DNA from: CAG-791 sp002449595 | GTDB taxonomy: Bacteria > Bacillota > Clostridia > Lachnospirales > Lachnospiraceae | Assembly: GCA_946539855.1 (NCBI GenBank) | Contig: CAMNHV010000020.1 | Coordinates: 1 to 31,242, forward strand | Direction: 5' to 3' | Length of the DNA: 31,242 nt | Part shown: one piece after another, positions 8,437-16,049 of the stretch | How positions within the stretch are numbered: position 1 is the stretch's first letter | Layout: every line of letters begins with the position of its first letter | The notes under the pieces: generated by a model | What the model saw: only the letters and a program-made list of their open reading frames with translations | What the model was told of the DNA's origin: nothing | Database searches by the model: none | Position numbers and translations under genes: made by a program

Positions 8437-9684
8437 TCATTTCTTACTGCTTATTCTTTCCAGGTAATCCCGCCACTGTTCAAAGACCGCCTGCTCATTC
8501 GCCCTCTCCGCGATCTTCGCGGCGCTCTTCGCAAGCTCCCTCGCGAGTTCCGGATTCTCGATCAGCCGGCAGATCGCGGCCGCAAACGCCTCCGGATTGC
8601 GGATCGGCGTGAGGATCCCGTTCGCGGTCTCCAGATCGCCGTTGCCCTTCGGCCATTCCTTGCCCCCGCGGGCCCTGCGGCCTGCGTTCACGGAATCTCC
8701 CTTCGAGCTGTAATTGGAATAGGAACTTCTGTACTGATAAGCCGTCTCCGGGACGTCTCCGTCCATGTGCGCGCTTCGAATGATCTCCGCGGGACCTCCG
8801 CAAGGACAGTCCGTCGCGACGACCGGCATGCCGAGCGCCATCGCCTCCATGAGCGAGTTCGGAAGGCCCTCCCAGTCGGAAGAAAATGCATAGATGCTTC
8901 CCTTCGGCAGATCCTCCTCGAGGTGCTCGCTGCCGCCCATCAGGAAGACAAAGCCCTTCGCACCAGCCTCCTCGATCTTCTTCTCCAGGATCTCCTTCGT
9001 GCCGTCACCGGAGTCATTTCCGTAGATCCGCAGCACGTAGTCGGGGTGCTTCTCATGCACCATGAAAAACGCGTCCAGCAGCATCGGCTGATTCTTGAAG
9101 TCCACGAGCCGCGCGGAGTGAACGACCGCTTTTTCCTTCTCCTCCGGCACCTTCGCGTTCAGATATTTCGGATTGATCGGGTTCAGGATCACTGCCGAAT
9201 TATCCTGCAGCCGCGGCGCAAAGAACGCCTTCTGCTCCGCCGTCTGGAAGACAGCGCCTGCCGCCCTCGGGAAAAGCAGCGGGATCCGGATCTTGTCAGA
9301 GAACCTGTCGTAGTGCCCCGTCGGATCCGTCCGGACGCAGATGACGACCGGCACGCCCGTCCCCGCCTGCGCGCTGAGCGCGCGGTAGTTGGAGCCATGT
9401 CCGAACGCGACGAGCACGTCCGGCTTCTTCTCCTCCAGGAACTCTCTCAGGTACTGCTTCCGCAGCAGCGCCTTCTTGATGCGCCCCTTCTCTTCGTCCT
9501 CTTCCTTCAGGCCGACGCTCACCCTCTGCACGCGCTCATCGAGCGGATACTCATTCTTTCCGTACCACTCGGTCGCGATATAGACTTCATACCCTTCCTT
9601 CGCGAACGCGTTCGCGAGGTTCGACACGACGCGCTCCGCGCCGCCCTGGTCTAATGTGTTGATATGAAAAGCAATTGATTTCAT
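8437..9684 (-). CDS. Family 4 glycosyltransferase with a ~50-residue low-complexity insert
   Basis: This 415-residue GT4 starts MKSIAFHINTLDQGGAERVV, has VVHSARLVDFKNQPMLLDAF at the start of the donor domain, and the EX7E signature EGLPNSLMEA at ~272-281. Between GGPAEII (~297-302) and NGILTPI (~355) it carries ~50 extra polar residues rich in S, G, Y, N, R and K. Its relative at 4587-5702 has only four residues at that point. The insert lies in a surface loop close to the donor site but should not break the fold. The ATG overlaps the upstream GT4 stop by ATGA at 9681-9684, implying translational coupling. Specificity is unknown. Confidence 0.87.
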   Translation of the reverse strand: MKSIAFHINTLDQGGAERVVSNLANAFAKEGYEVYIATEWYGKNEYPLDERVQRVSVGLKEEDEEKGRIKKALLRKQYLREFLEEKKPDVLVAFGHGSNYRALSAQAGTGVPVVICVRTDPTGHYDRFSDKIRIPLLFPRAAGAVFQTAEQKAFFAPRLQDNSAVILNPINPKYLNAKVPEEKEKAVVHSARLVDFKNQPMLLDAFFMVHEKHPDYVLRIYGNDSGDGTKEILEKKIEEAGAKGFVFLMGGSEHLEEDLPKGSIYAFSSDWEGLPNSLMEAMALGMPVVATDCPCGGPAEIIRSAHMDGDVPETAYQYRSSYSNYSSKGDSVNAGRRARGGKEWPKGNGDLETANGILTPIRNPEAFAAAICRLIENPELARELAKSAAKIAERANEQAVFEQWRDYLERISSKK

Positions 9685-10994
9685 GATTTAAAGAATTCCA
9701 AGCAGTTGTTAATATACGCCTCTTCTGAGAAATCCGCCGCGCGAATCTTCCCCTTTGCTGAGAGATCTGTGGCGAGCGCCGGATCCTTCAAGATCTTGAG
9801 GATCTCGTCCGCGAGCCTGACGTCTTCTTCCGGAATGCTGCCGGCGTCCAGATCCTTGTGGTCTGAGAACACGGGCAGAAGCACTCCCGCATCTCCATCC
9901 TTCGTGTGGATGATCTCCGCCGGACCTGTCATGCAGTCCGAGGCGATCGCAGGAACGCCGAGCGCCATGGCTTCCACGAGCGCGTTCGGAAAGCCTTCCA
10001 TGCTCGACGTCAGCGCATAGGCGGACGCTTTCTTCAGCAGCGGAAACGGCTTTTTCATCACTCCGGTGAAAAACACATGCTCTCCGATCCCGAGTTCCTG
10101 CGCGAGTTTCCTGTATTCGTCGAAGGTTCCGTCTCCCATGATGATGAGGCCCGGAGTACGCTCGGCCGCAACGCCTTCGCCGGAATCCTTGCCCGGGACA
10201 CGCTCAACTGCGTCTTTGCCGGAATCCTCACCCGTCAGTGCACCGCTCACGATCGAGAATGCCTTGATCAGATGCCAGAATCCTTTTACGTCGTCCTCTC
10301 TGCCCATGCTCATGACGAGCTGTCCGTGCTTCGAGAGAAATTGTGTAAGGCCTTCCTTCTCATCCCACGGCGGAGTTTCGCCGGAACCGGCCGCATCCTC
10401 CGGGATCCGCACCGGATTGTACAGGGTAAACGTCCTGTCACATCCGTAATCTTCCCGGATCTGTTTCTCCATCTCGCGGCTGCAGCAGGCGATGAGATCC
10501 GCCTTTCTGCAGAACATACGGATCTTCTCCGGGTTGTCGAAATCCTGGTAGCTGCGCAGCCCACAGATCACCTTGTCATTCGCCCGGGCGTTGCAGTTCA
10601 CGAGGTTGGCTGTCTGTCCGAAGCTGTAAGTGACGTCCGTGCCGAGGCGCTTCTTCAGCGCTTTCAGCGCGCGGATCCGCCGAAGCAGATTGACCGCCTT
10701 TCCAATTTTCCCCTGCTTCACGGGCAGGTTCAGGTTCACGATGGAAAGGCCCGTGACGTCATAAGCGATGTCCGCATCGTCGAAGATCGCCGTCGTGACG
10801 TCAAAGTATGGCGACAGCAGCCGCGCCGTCGCGACGCAGATCCGCTCGAACCCTCCCTGATGCAGCATCGGGGAGACGAGGAGGAGCTTCTTCTTATTCT
10901 GTTTTGTACCCAGCTCCGCCATTAAGCCTCCGTCCGCATCGCAGCCCTTCGCCGCACTGATGTATGCACGAGAGCCGGTGCCTGAATCCATCAT
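9681..10994 (-). CDS. Family 4 glycosyltransferase; two possible starts
   Basis: This is a 437-residue GT4 from the ATG at 10994, which overlaps the upstream stop as ATGA. A second start at 10922 (Met25) gives 413 residues and has GGAGG only 4 nt upstream; the core fold begins after it (KKKLLLVSPMLHQGGFERI), so the shorter form is plausible. The donor domain shows SMGREDDVKGFWHLIKAF, IIMGDGTFDEY and the EX7E segment EGFPNALVEA. Residues ~251-281 are a low-complexity insert with an internal 13-codon repeat (EDSGKDAVERVPG, then KDSGEGVAAERTPG), placed before the strand leading to the donor site. The N-terminal fold (SFGQTANLVNCNARA) is that of GalNAc/GlcNAc-type capsule GT4s, but the substrate cannot be assigned. 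Confidence 0.85.
   Translation of the reverse strand: MMDSGTGSRAYISAAKGCDADGGLMAELGTKQNKKKLLLVSPMLHQGGFERICVATARLLSPYFDVTTAIFDDADIAYDVTGLSIVNLNLPVKQGKIGKAVNLLRRIRALKALKKRLGTDVTYSFGQTANLVNCNARANDKVICGLRSYQDFDNPEKIRMFCRKADLIACCSREMEKQIREDYGCDRTFTLYNPVRIPEDAAGSGETPPWDEKEGLTQFLSKHGQLVMSMGREDDVKGFWHLIKAFSIVSGALTGEDSGKDAVERVPGKDSGEGVAAERTPGLIIMGDGTFDEYRKLAQELGIGEHVFFTGVMKKPFPLLKKASAYALTSSMEGFPNALVEAMALGVPAIASDCMTGPAEIIHTKDGDAGVLLPVFSDHKDLDAGSIPEEDVRLADEILKILKDPALATDLSAKGKIRAADFSEEAYINNCLEFFKS
10152..10244 (-). repeat. Tandem-repeat-derived insert inside GT4 gene
   Basis: The insert codes for ~31 Gly/Glu/Asp/Ser-rich residues. At the DNA level GCCGGAATCCT occurs at about 10179 and again at 10218, an exact 39-bp offset (13 codons), with related flanks. 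The reading frame is kept. This points to in-frame slippage or tandem duplication in a loop of the enzyme. Confidence 0.6.
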
Positions 10995-12352
10995 TTGATA
11001 TCGAGGTAAAACTGCCGCATCTGCGCAGCCTGTGTGTGAATGTCGTAGCCCGCCGCGCCGAGCAGTTCTATGTACTCCCCGGAGCGCAAAGCCCTGTCAT
11101 CATTCGATGCTGCATTCCCGGCAGCACTTCTCTCCCTGATTCCGCAGATCTCGTCCGCCCAGGCGCTCTCATCGCCGCTGCCGACCGGCAGCTGTTTTGT
11201 GTCCGGCGTGAGACAGACTTCCTTCGTCACCCGGTCCGAGACGAGGCACGGCAGGCCCGACGCCTGCGCCTCAACGACCGTTCCCGGAAGCCCTTCATAC
11301 AGCGACGGCAGGCAGAAAAGGTCCATCGCCTGGTACATCCCGGCTGTCCTCTCCCGGCTGCACTGTCCCGCGAAGAAAGCCTTGTCTGCAAGGCCTGCCT
11401 CCGAGAGCTGCCGCTTCACGTCTTCTTCCAGCTTTCCGCTGCCCACGAGCAGCAGCGCGAAATTCGTGCCTGTACCTGCAGAGTTTCCGGTTCCATGCGC
11501 AGCGCCAGTTTCGCCTGCGGAACCGGTGCTCTTTGCCGCATTCTGTGCGGAATCAGATTCCCTTGTACCGCCACAAAGTGCTTTCAGCACCCCCGCGAGA
11601 AACGCGTGATTCTTCATCGGGTCAAACCGCCCGACGTGCCCGATCACAAAGGCATCTTCCGGGATGCCAAGCTCCGCGCGGATCTGCTTCCTGTCCTCCG
11701 CCGAAAACCGGAACGCCTCCGTATCGATCGCATTCGGCACGACCCGGATCCGCCCGTCCCGCTCCGCTTTCTTTCCATAGACCGCGACGCCCGCGTCCAT
11801 CGCGCAGGTCAGGAGGATGTCCGCCTTCTTCGGAAGGTCCCTTCGCATCCACTTCGTCGCGAGTCCCTTGAGGCCGGCGGACACGCCGCCGCTTCTCACA
11901 TGCGCGATCGTGTGGGGAATTCCGCTTTTCTTCGCGATCGGAAGATAGATCGCGGCGAGGCTCGTCATGTGTCCCTCGACCGCCACCCAGCCGCCGTGCT
12001 CCGCGAAGAACTGCTCCACCGCCTTGCGATAGAGTCCGGCCGTCTTCAGCCGGTACCTTGGCAATGCGTAGATCCGCCCGCCGAGCGAGCGCACCTCTTC
12101 GTCGTAGTAGTCCGGCTTCCGCGCCGCCATCAGTGCCTCAGACGTAGGGACCGCTGCGCCGTTTTCACCATCCGGCCGCGCATCCGTATGAACAAGAAAA
12201 TCAAACTGCACCTGTTCCCGGTCGATCGTCCGGTACAGGTCCATGATCCTGCTCTCCGCGCCGCCCATGTTCAGGACGCCGAGCACATGGAGTATCCGTA
12301 TGGGGCGCTTTTCCGTCACGCCGCTGTTTTTTCTTTCTGTGATCTCACTCAC
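10991..12352 (-). CDS. Family 4 glycosyltransferase (EpsF-like) with GTG start and Ser/Gly/Ala-rich inserts
   Basis: This 453-residue GT4 begins at a GTG (12352-12350). An in-frame TGA lies ~12 codons upstream with no ATG between, so GTG is the best start. Core features are IRILHVLGVLNMGGAESRIM, VVPNAIDTEAF, IGHVGRFDPMKNHAFL, LLLVGSGKLEEDV and EX7E in EGLPGTVVEA. The pattern resembles the EpsF group. Residues ~261-298 form a Ser/Gly/Ala/Thr/Asn-rich insert, at the same place in the fold as the insert in the next GT4. A smaller extra stretch lies at ~59-80 and a third near 410. It ends in an ATGA overlap with the next gene. Its substrate is unknown. Confidence 0.85.
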   Translation of the reverse strand: MSEITERKNSGVTEKRPIRILHVLGVLNMGGAESRIMDLYRTIDREQVQFDFLVHTDARPDGENGAAVPTSEALMAARKPDYYDEEVRSLGGRIYALPRYRLKTAGLYRKAVEQFFAEHGGWVAVEGHMTSLAAIYLPIAKKSGIPHTIAHVRSGGVSAGLKGLATKWMRRDLPKKADILLTCAMDAGVAVYGKKAERDGRIRVVPNAIDTEAFRFSAEDRKQIRAELGIPEDAFVIGHVGRFDPMKNHAFLAGVLKALCGGTRESDSAQNAAKSTGSAGETGAAHGTGNSAGTGTNFALLLVGSGKLEEDVKRQLSEAGLADKAFFAGQCSRERTAGMYQAMDLFCLPSLYEGLPGTVVEAQASGLPCLVSDRVTKEVCLTPDTKQLPVGSGDESAWADEICGIRERSAAGNAASNDDRALRSGEYIELLGAAGYDIHTQAAQMRQFYLDIK

Positions 12353-12425
12353 GATCTGCTCTTCTGTTCCCTCTGCAGCGTTTGTTCAGTCTCTGGAGCA
12401 GCTTCCTTCATCTTCAGATGCGCGC

Positions 12426-13175
12426 TCACTTGCCGGAGCTCCCTTGGGACATTTTCTCAACCGCTCTGCGCTTCATATCCGCCATCAGCTTCTCCTTCAT
12501 CCTGCCGAAGCCGGAGCGCGGCTCCGCCGGCGTATTCAGATAGTCGAGGAAGGAGATCATTTGCTGCGAGGAAAAGATCTTTTCATAATTATCAAATTCA
12601 CTGTCCGACATCGTGTTCGCGTGCACGACGAGCGTCGTGATTCCCTCTCCTCCGCGGAGAGAGTCCTTCTTGCGGAACGAGATCGGGTAGAACGTCATGC
12701 CGTCCCAGAGATAAGGCTGCTTTCCAAAGCCGTCCGTGATCCGGGCGAATCCGTTCTCCTTGAGCGCGCGGATCGTATTCCGGTCGTAGCTGTGCGCCGG
12801 CGCCATGAAGATGTCGGTCGCGATGCCGTTCGCCGTGAGGACCTGCCTGCCTCTGCGGATAAGCTCACTCTGCTTCTCATAGGAGAGGCCCGCGAACTCC
12901 GAGAGGTGGTTCAGCGGGAAGAGGCCGCCGCTCTTCGACGTGTAGACGTGGTGGCAGCCGTGCATCGCGATGGACCAGCCTTCGGCGCGGAGCGCTTTGA
13001 CCACGTCAAAGAAGTCCGCCCGCGGCGGGCAGACGTTCAGGGACGGGTCCCTGTTGTCCGGCACGACGCCGATCAGCGGCTTCACATTGTATCTCGTACA
13101 GAGCGCCCGGAACCGGTCAAATTTCTCCCAGTCCATTCCGGGCGCGATGTCATCCATTCGAATTGCGATCTTCAT
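12426..13175 (-). CDS. DUF2334-type deacetylase-like protein
   Basis: This 249-residue protein starts at the ATG at 13175, 13 nt after the formyltransferase stop, with AGGCGG just upstream. A longer form from 13229 would overlap that gene by 41 nt and adds 18 residues with no family resemblance, so I reject it. Motifs fit DUF2334, a NodB-fold relative: IRMDDIAPGMDW (Asp8-Asp9), VVPDNRD at ~38-43, the metal-type motif HGCHH at 72-76 and APAHSYD at 125-131. No signal peptide is seen. Such proteins are frequent in capsule loci and are presumed carbohydrate deacetylases; I know of no firm substrate. The 73-nt gap to the next GT4 holds no clear signal. Confidence 0.75.
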   Translation of the reverse strand: MKIAIRMDDIAPGMDWEKFDRFRALCTRYNVKPLIGVVPDNRDPSLNVCPPRADFFDVVKALRAEGWSIAMHGCHHVYTSKSGGLFPLNHLSEFAGLSYEKQSELIRRGRQVLTANGIATDIFMAPAHSYDRNTIRALKENGFARITDGFGKQPYLWDGMTFYPISFRKKDSLRGGEGITTLVVHANTMSDSEFDNYEKIFSSQQMISFLDYLNTPAEPRSGFGRMKEKLMADMKRRAVEKMSQGSSGK

Positions 13176-13188
13176 ACTTACCGCCTGC

Positions 13189-14181
13189 TCATTCAAGGAC
13201 CATGCCGGGTCTGAGTTCCGGGCCCTCATAGCGATGGATCAGGATGGAGCCGTCAACCGTCCGTATGACAGGCTTCCCGTCGAAGACGTCAATGACTTCT
13301 CCCGGCGCATAGGCCGAGAAGTCGATCATCTCGTCAAAAGGTTTTGCCTCCCAGATCACGACTTTCTCCTGCGGGAGGTCTGACGGAGCGCCGGCCGGGG
13401 AGTCTTCCGTGATTGCCTGGGAAACACTTTTCACATAACAGAACGCGCCGGGGAACGGCGCTGCGACGCCGCGGATCAGGTTGTAGATCTCGCGCGTGCG
13501 GGCGTGGAAGTCGATCTTTCCGTCCTTCGCGGTGCGCTTCTCGTACCAGGAGTCGAAGTCCTTCGACGATGTGCGGACCGGGATCTGCCCGCCGCTCTCC
13601 TTCGCTGCGGCATAAGCGGCGATGAGGCTGCGGATAAGGTTTTTCGAGCAGATCATGTTCTTGTACTGCGCCGTGCGGATGTCGTCGTGCGGGCTGATCT
13701 GGAACATCTGCGTCTTAAAGACGTTCGGGCTGTCCGCGTGCTCGTCGTAGCGGAACAGGTTCAGGTTGAAGCGGGTGTCGCCGAGGATCATCGACCAGTT
13801 GAGCGGCGACCGCCCTCTGCCGAAAGGAAGGTACCCGGCGTTTCCGTGGAAGCCGTAAACGCCGTACTGAAAGGCGTCGAGCACCTGCTTCGGGATGAGC
13901 CTCTGCCAGCCCATGGAGATGCCGAGGTCGAAGGTGTTCTCTTCGAAGAACCGCAGCGTCCGCTCATCCTTCAGCCCATAGCTCTCCGCCTCGAAGACTT
14001 CGATGCCGTACTTTTCGCGGAGAACGGACAGGCCTTTGAATCCTGATACCTCGTTGTGTTCGAGCACCTTCGGCGCGATGGTCACGACGAGGTCCACCGG
14101 GCAGAGCTCCCTGCGGATGAACTCGATGATGTTCTCCGACGTATCCTTCACGCCGAAGACGGTGACGCTGTAGTGAGCCAT
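13189..14181 (-). CDS. Formyltransferase of the sugar-modifying type
   Basis: This 330-residue protein has the Met-tRNA formyltransferase fold. The catalytic loop reads GFHGNAGYLPFGRGRSPLNW (~110-129) with His112 conserved, and Asp150 in FRYDEHADSP matches the catalytic Asp. The Asn that precedes the His by two in Fmt (NxH) is Gly here, while an Asn lies two after it; LPFGRGxSPLxxxI is seen in sugar and glycan-locus formyltransferases. The C-terminal region (~290-325, GEVIDVFDGKPVIRTVDG) is an Fmt-C-like barrel. It should use N10-formyl-tetrahydrofolate to formylate an amino group on a nucleotide sugar. Its position after the epimerase, among GTs, makes tRNA formylation unlikely. The nearest Shine-Dalgarno (AAAGGA) is ~13 nt before the ATG, which is long. 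Confidence 0.8.
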   Translation of the reverse strand: MAHYSVTVFGVKDTSENIIEFIRRELCPVDLVVTIAPKVLEHNEVSGFKGLSVLREKYGIEVFEAESYGLKDERTLRFFEENTFDLGISMGWQRLIPKQVLDAFQYGVYGFHGNAGYLPFGRGRSPLNWSMILGDTRFNLNLFRYDEHADSPNVFKTQMFQISPHDDIRTAQYKNMICSKNLIRSLIAAYAAAKESGGQIPVRTSSKDFDSWYEKRTAKDGKIDFHARTREIYNLIRGVAAPFPGAFCYVKSVSQAITEDSPAGAPSDLPQEKVVIWEAKPFDEMIDFSAYAPGEVIDVFDGKPVIRTVDGSILIHRYEGPELRPGMVLE

Positions 14182-14240
14182 GTTTTTATCTCAGTCCTTT
14201 CCGCGGCGCGGGGCCGCAGCTGGTGGACAAGTGGTAATAT

Positions 14241-14282
14241 CGCCGCCGCGCGAGGCTGTGAGAGGCTTCGCGCGGCATGGCG
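14241..14282. other. GC-rich inverted repeat in the epimerase-formyltransferase gap
   Basis: GCCGCGCGA at 14245-14253 is perfectly complementary to TCGCGCGGC at 14268-14276. An outer CGCC/GGCG pair adds four more base pairs across a 2-nt bulge. The loop is 14 nt. In the minus-strand transcript no U-run follows, so it is not a standard terminator; it may protect or process the mRNA between the two genes. Confidence 0.55.
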
Positions 14283-14283
14283 G

Positions 14284-14303
14284 TTACAGGTTTTCTTTGT
14301 AAC
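14284..14303 (-). pseudogene. Remnant of a second epimerase 3' end (YKENL-stop)
   Basis: Read on the minus strand, 14301-14284 codes for Tyr-Lys-Glu-Asn-Leu-stop, exactly the last five residues and stop of the intact epimerase that ends at 14327. The two 18-nt stretches differ at four positions, all third codon positions. The copies are 43 nt apart, so not in frame. This looks like the last codons of a diverged paralogue left behind by recombination, though a match this short could be chance. Confidence 0.45.
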
Positions 14304-14326
14304 TGGTGAGCGCGTGTTCAGGGAGA

Positions 14327-15301
14327 TTACAGATTCTCCTTATACCAGTCGATTGCAAGCTTGATTCCGGCACGGAAATCGTAGGAAGGATCGTAGCCGA
14401 GGTTCTTCCTGGCCTTCGAGATGTCCGCGTTGGAGTCGCGGATATCGCCCTTTCTCGGCGGTCCGTAGATCGGCTCGAGGTCGGTTCCGAGCGCCTCGCA
14501 CAGCGCGTTGTACACGTCGATCAGATACTCTCTGCCGCCGGCGCCGATGTTGTAAGCCGTACCTGCTGCTTCAGAAGGTGCGAGGCACGCGCGCATGTTC
14601 GCCTCGATGACGTTGTCGATGTAAGTGAAGTCGCGGCTCTGCCTGCCGTCCCCGTTGATCGTGCACTGCTCGCCGTTCATGAGGAGCTTCAGGAACTTCG
14701 GGATGACGGCCGCGTACGCGCCGTTCGGGTCCTGTCTGCGTCCGAAGACGTTGAAGTAGCGAAGGCCGTAGGTGTCGAGGCCGTAGAGCTTCTTGTAGAG
14801 CTTGCCGTACTCTTCGTCCGTCCGCTTCGTGAGCGCGTAGGGAGAGAGCAGCTCGCCCTCGCCGCCTTCCTGCTTCGGCAGCACGGTGGAATCGCCGTAC
14901 ACCGAGGAACTCGACGCATAGACGAACTTCTTTACGCCGTTCTGCCTGGAAGCTTCCATCATGTTGAGCGTGCCGCGAATGTTGATCTCCTCGTAGAGAA
15001 GCGGCATCTCGATGCTGCGCGGGACACTGCCCCACGCCGCCTCGTTCATGACGAAATCCACACCTTTCGTCGCCGCCATGCAGGCGTCGAGGTCGCGGAT
15101 GTCCTCCTTGAGGAACGTAAACTTCGGGTTGTCGATGAACGGCTCGATATTCTCATAGTGCCCTGTCGACAGATTGTCCAGGCAGCGCACCGTCACGCCT
15201 TTGTCCAGCAGTGCCTCGCACAGGCCGGAGCCAATGAAACCGGCGCCGCCGGTCACGAGGAACACGCTGTCCTCGCTGAATTTCAGGTCCTGAAATCCCA
15301 T
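14327..15301 (-). CDS. wbpP: UDP-HexNAc(A) C4-epimerase, WbpP/TviC type
   Basis: This is a 324-residue extended SDR enzyme. The NAD site VTGGAGFIGSG is at 16-26, with the Ser130-133 / Tyr155-x3-Lys159 catalytic set (YASSSSVYG, SPYALTK). The segments GSVPRSI (91-97) and FGRRQDPNGAYAAVIPK (186-202) are diagnostic of the WbpP/TviC group, which interconverts UDP-GlcNAc/GalNAc or, better, UDP-GlcNAcA/UDP-GalNAcA. With the WbpO/TviB homologue at 19595-20911 this gives a route to UDP-GalNAcA. AAAGGA lies ~7 nt before the ATG. It is the first gene of the second glycan operon, behind the promoter at 15391-15419. A remnant of its own 3' end lies 43 nt downstream. Confidence 0.88.
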   Translation of the reverse strand: MGFQDLKFSEDSVFLVTGGAGFIGSGLCEALLDKGVTVRCLDNLSTGHYENIEPFIDNPKFTFLKEDIRDLDACMAATKGVDFVMNEAAWGSVPRSIEMPLLYEEINIRGTLNMMEASRQNGVKKFVYASSSSVYGDSTVLPKQEGGEGELLSPYALTKRTDEEYGKLYKKLYGLDTYGLRYFNVFGRRQDPNGAYAAVIPKFLKLLMNGEQCTINGDGRQSRDFTYIDNVIEANMRACLAPSEAAGTAYNIGAGGREYLIDVYNALCEALGTDLEPIYGPPRKGDIRDSNADISKARKNLGYDPSYDFRAGIKLAIDWYKENL

Positions 15302-15384
15302 ATATGATCCTTTCTGCCAAAACTGCCGCCCCGCACAGTGCCGCCTTGCGCGGCCGGGGTGGCTGTTTATGCTACGCTATATTT
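15302..15384 (-). promoter_or_regulatory. GC-rich 5' leader of the epimerase operon
   Basis: The expected ~83-nt leader can form GCCGC-GCAAG-GCGGC, nested in a wider CCCCG...CGGGG pairing, before the AAAGGA Shine-Dalgarno. No U-run follows, so attenuation is not evident. I do not recognise a known riboswitch. Confidence 0.35.
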
Positions 15385-15390
15385 CAACAT

Positions 15391-15419
15391 ATTGTACCAA
15401 TCCTGACGGGATAGCACAA
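15391..15419 (-). promoter_or_regulatory. Sigma-70-type promoter of the second glycan operon
   Basis: On the minus strand TTGTGC (15419-15414) and TACAAT (15396-15391) are separated by exactly 17 nt. The -10 matches the consensus at 5 of 6 positions; the -35 keeps TTG. The site lies in the only sizeable gap before the epimerase and is AT-rich against a GC-rich background. Transcription would begin near 15384 and could run through the whole 15301-1 operon. Confidence 0.6.
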
Positions 15420-15470
15420 GTTTCGAGGGCCGGAGGCCGCCGTTGCCGCAGCTTCTTTGCCCGCGGCGCC

Positions 15471-16037
15471 TCACTTTTTCTTGCGTACGGAAAATCCAAA
15501 TTTCCCCACTTTTTCACCCAGCGCGAAGTACTCACCGTGGCTGTACGCGATGAGGTCCGCTTTCGCGAGGTCGAACTTCCCCTTCTCATCCATGTACTGC
15601 TCATCGACGCTGACGCCGGTCACCTCACCGAGAAACAGATCATGCACGCCGAAGTTCTCGACGCGGATCACCTTGCAGGCGATGTTCACCGGGCTCTCCT
15701 CGATGCCCGGCGCGCTGATGCCCGGCACTTCCACCTTGTGCAGTCCGAGATGCGCGAACTTGTCGATGTCCTTTCCCGACTTCACGCCGCAAAAATCCGT
15801 CGCGAACGCGAGCTTCCGCGTCGTCAGGTTCAGCACGAACTCCCCGGTCTCCCGAATAATATGGTTCGAAAAGCGCTCCGGCCGGATCGAGACGGACGCC
15901 ATCACCGGGTCGCTCGAGATCGTGCCGGTCCACGCCGCCGTCATGATGTTCGCCTTTCCGTCCGCATCCGCACAGCTCACTATCACCACCGGACTCGGAT
16001 AAAGAATGTTCGCCGGCTTCCAGAACTGTCTCGCCAT
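15471..16037 (-). CDS. Flavin-reductase-like FMN-binding protein
   Basis: This 188-residue protein has the split-barrel flavin reductase domain: NILYPSPVVIVSC near the N-terminus, NIMTAAWTGTISSDPVMASVSIRP (positions ~29-52, typical of the FMN-binding face), then TGEFVLNL and FGVHDLFLGEVTGV. Members bind FMN and reduce flavins or other substrates with NAD(P)H; many are orphan enzymes. The start has a strong AGGAGG 8 nt upstream, overlapping the stop of the upstream PgeF gene, so the two form an operon. There is no obvious link to glycan synthesis. The stop is ~50 nt before the promoter of the epimerase operon. Confidence 0.82.
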   Translation of the reverse strand: MARQFWKPANILYPSPVVIVSCADADGKANIMTAAWTGTISSDPVMASVSIRPERFSNHIIRETGEFVLNLTTRKLAFATDFCGVKSGKDIDKFAHLGLHKVEVPGISAPGIEESPVNIACKVIRVENFGVHDLFLGEVTGVSVDEQYMDEKGKFDLAKADLIAYSHGEYFALGEKVGKFGFSVRKKK

Positions 16038-16049
16038 GTGTTGTTCCTC

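Noticed and set aside
13176..13229. N-terminal extension of the DUF2334 protein
   Set aside because: It overlaps the formyltransferase gene and adds 18 residues with no family resemblance. The start at 13175 has AGGCGG upstream and begins the conserved fold.
14241..14282. Intrinsic terminator after the epimerase gene
   Set aside because: The stem is strong but no U-run follows in the minus-strand transcript, and the formyltransferase gene downstream has no promoter of its own that I can see.
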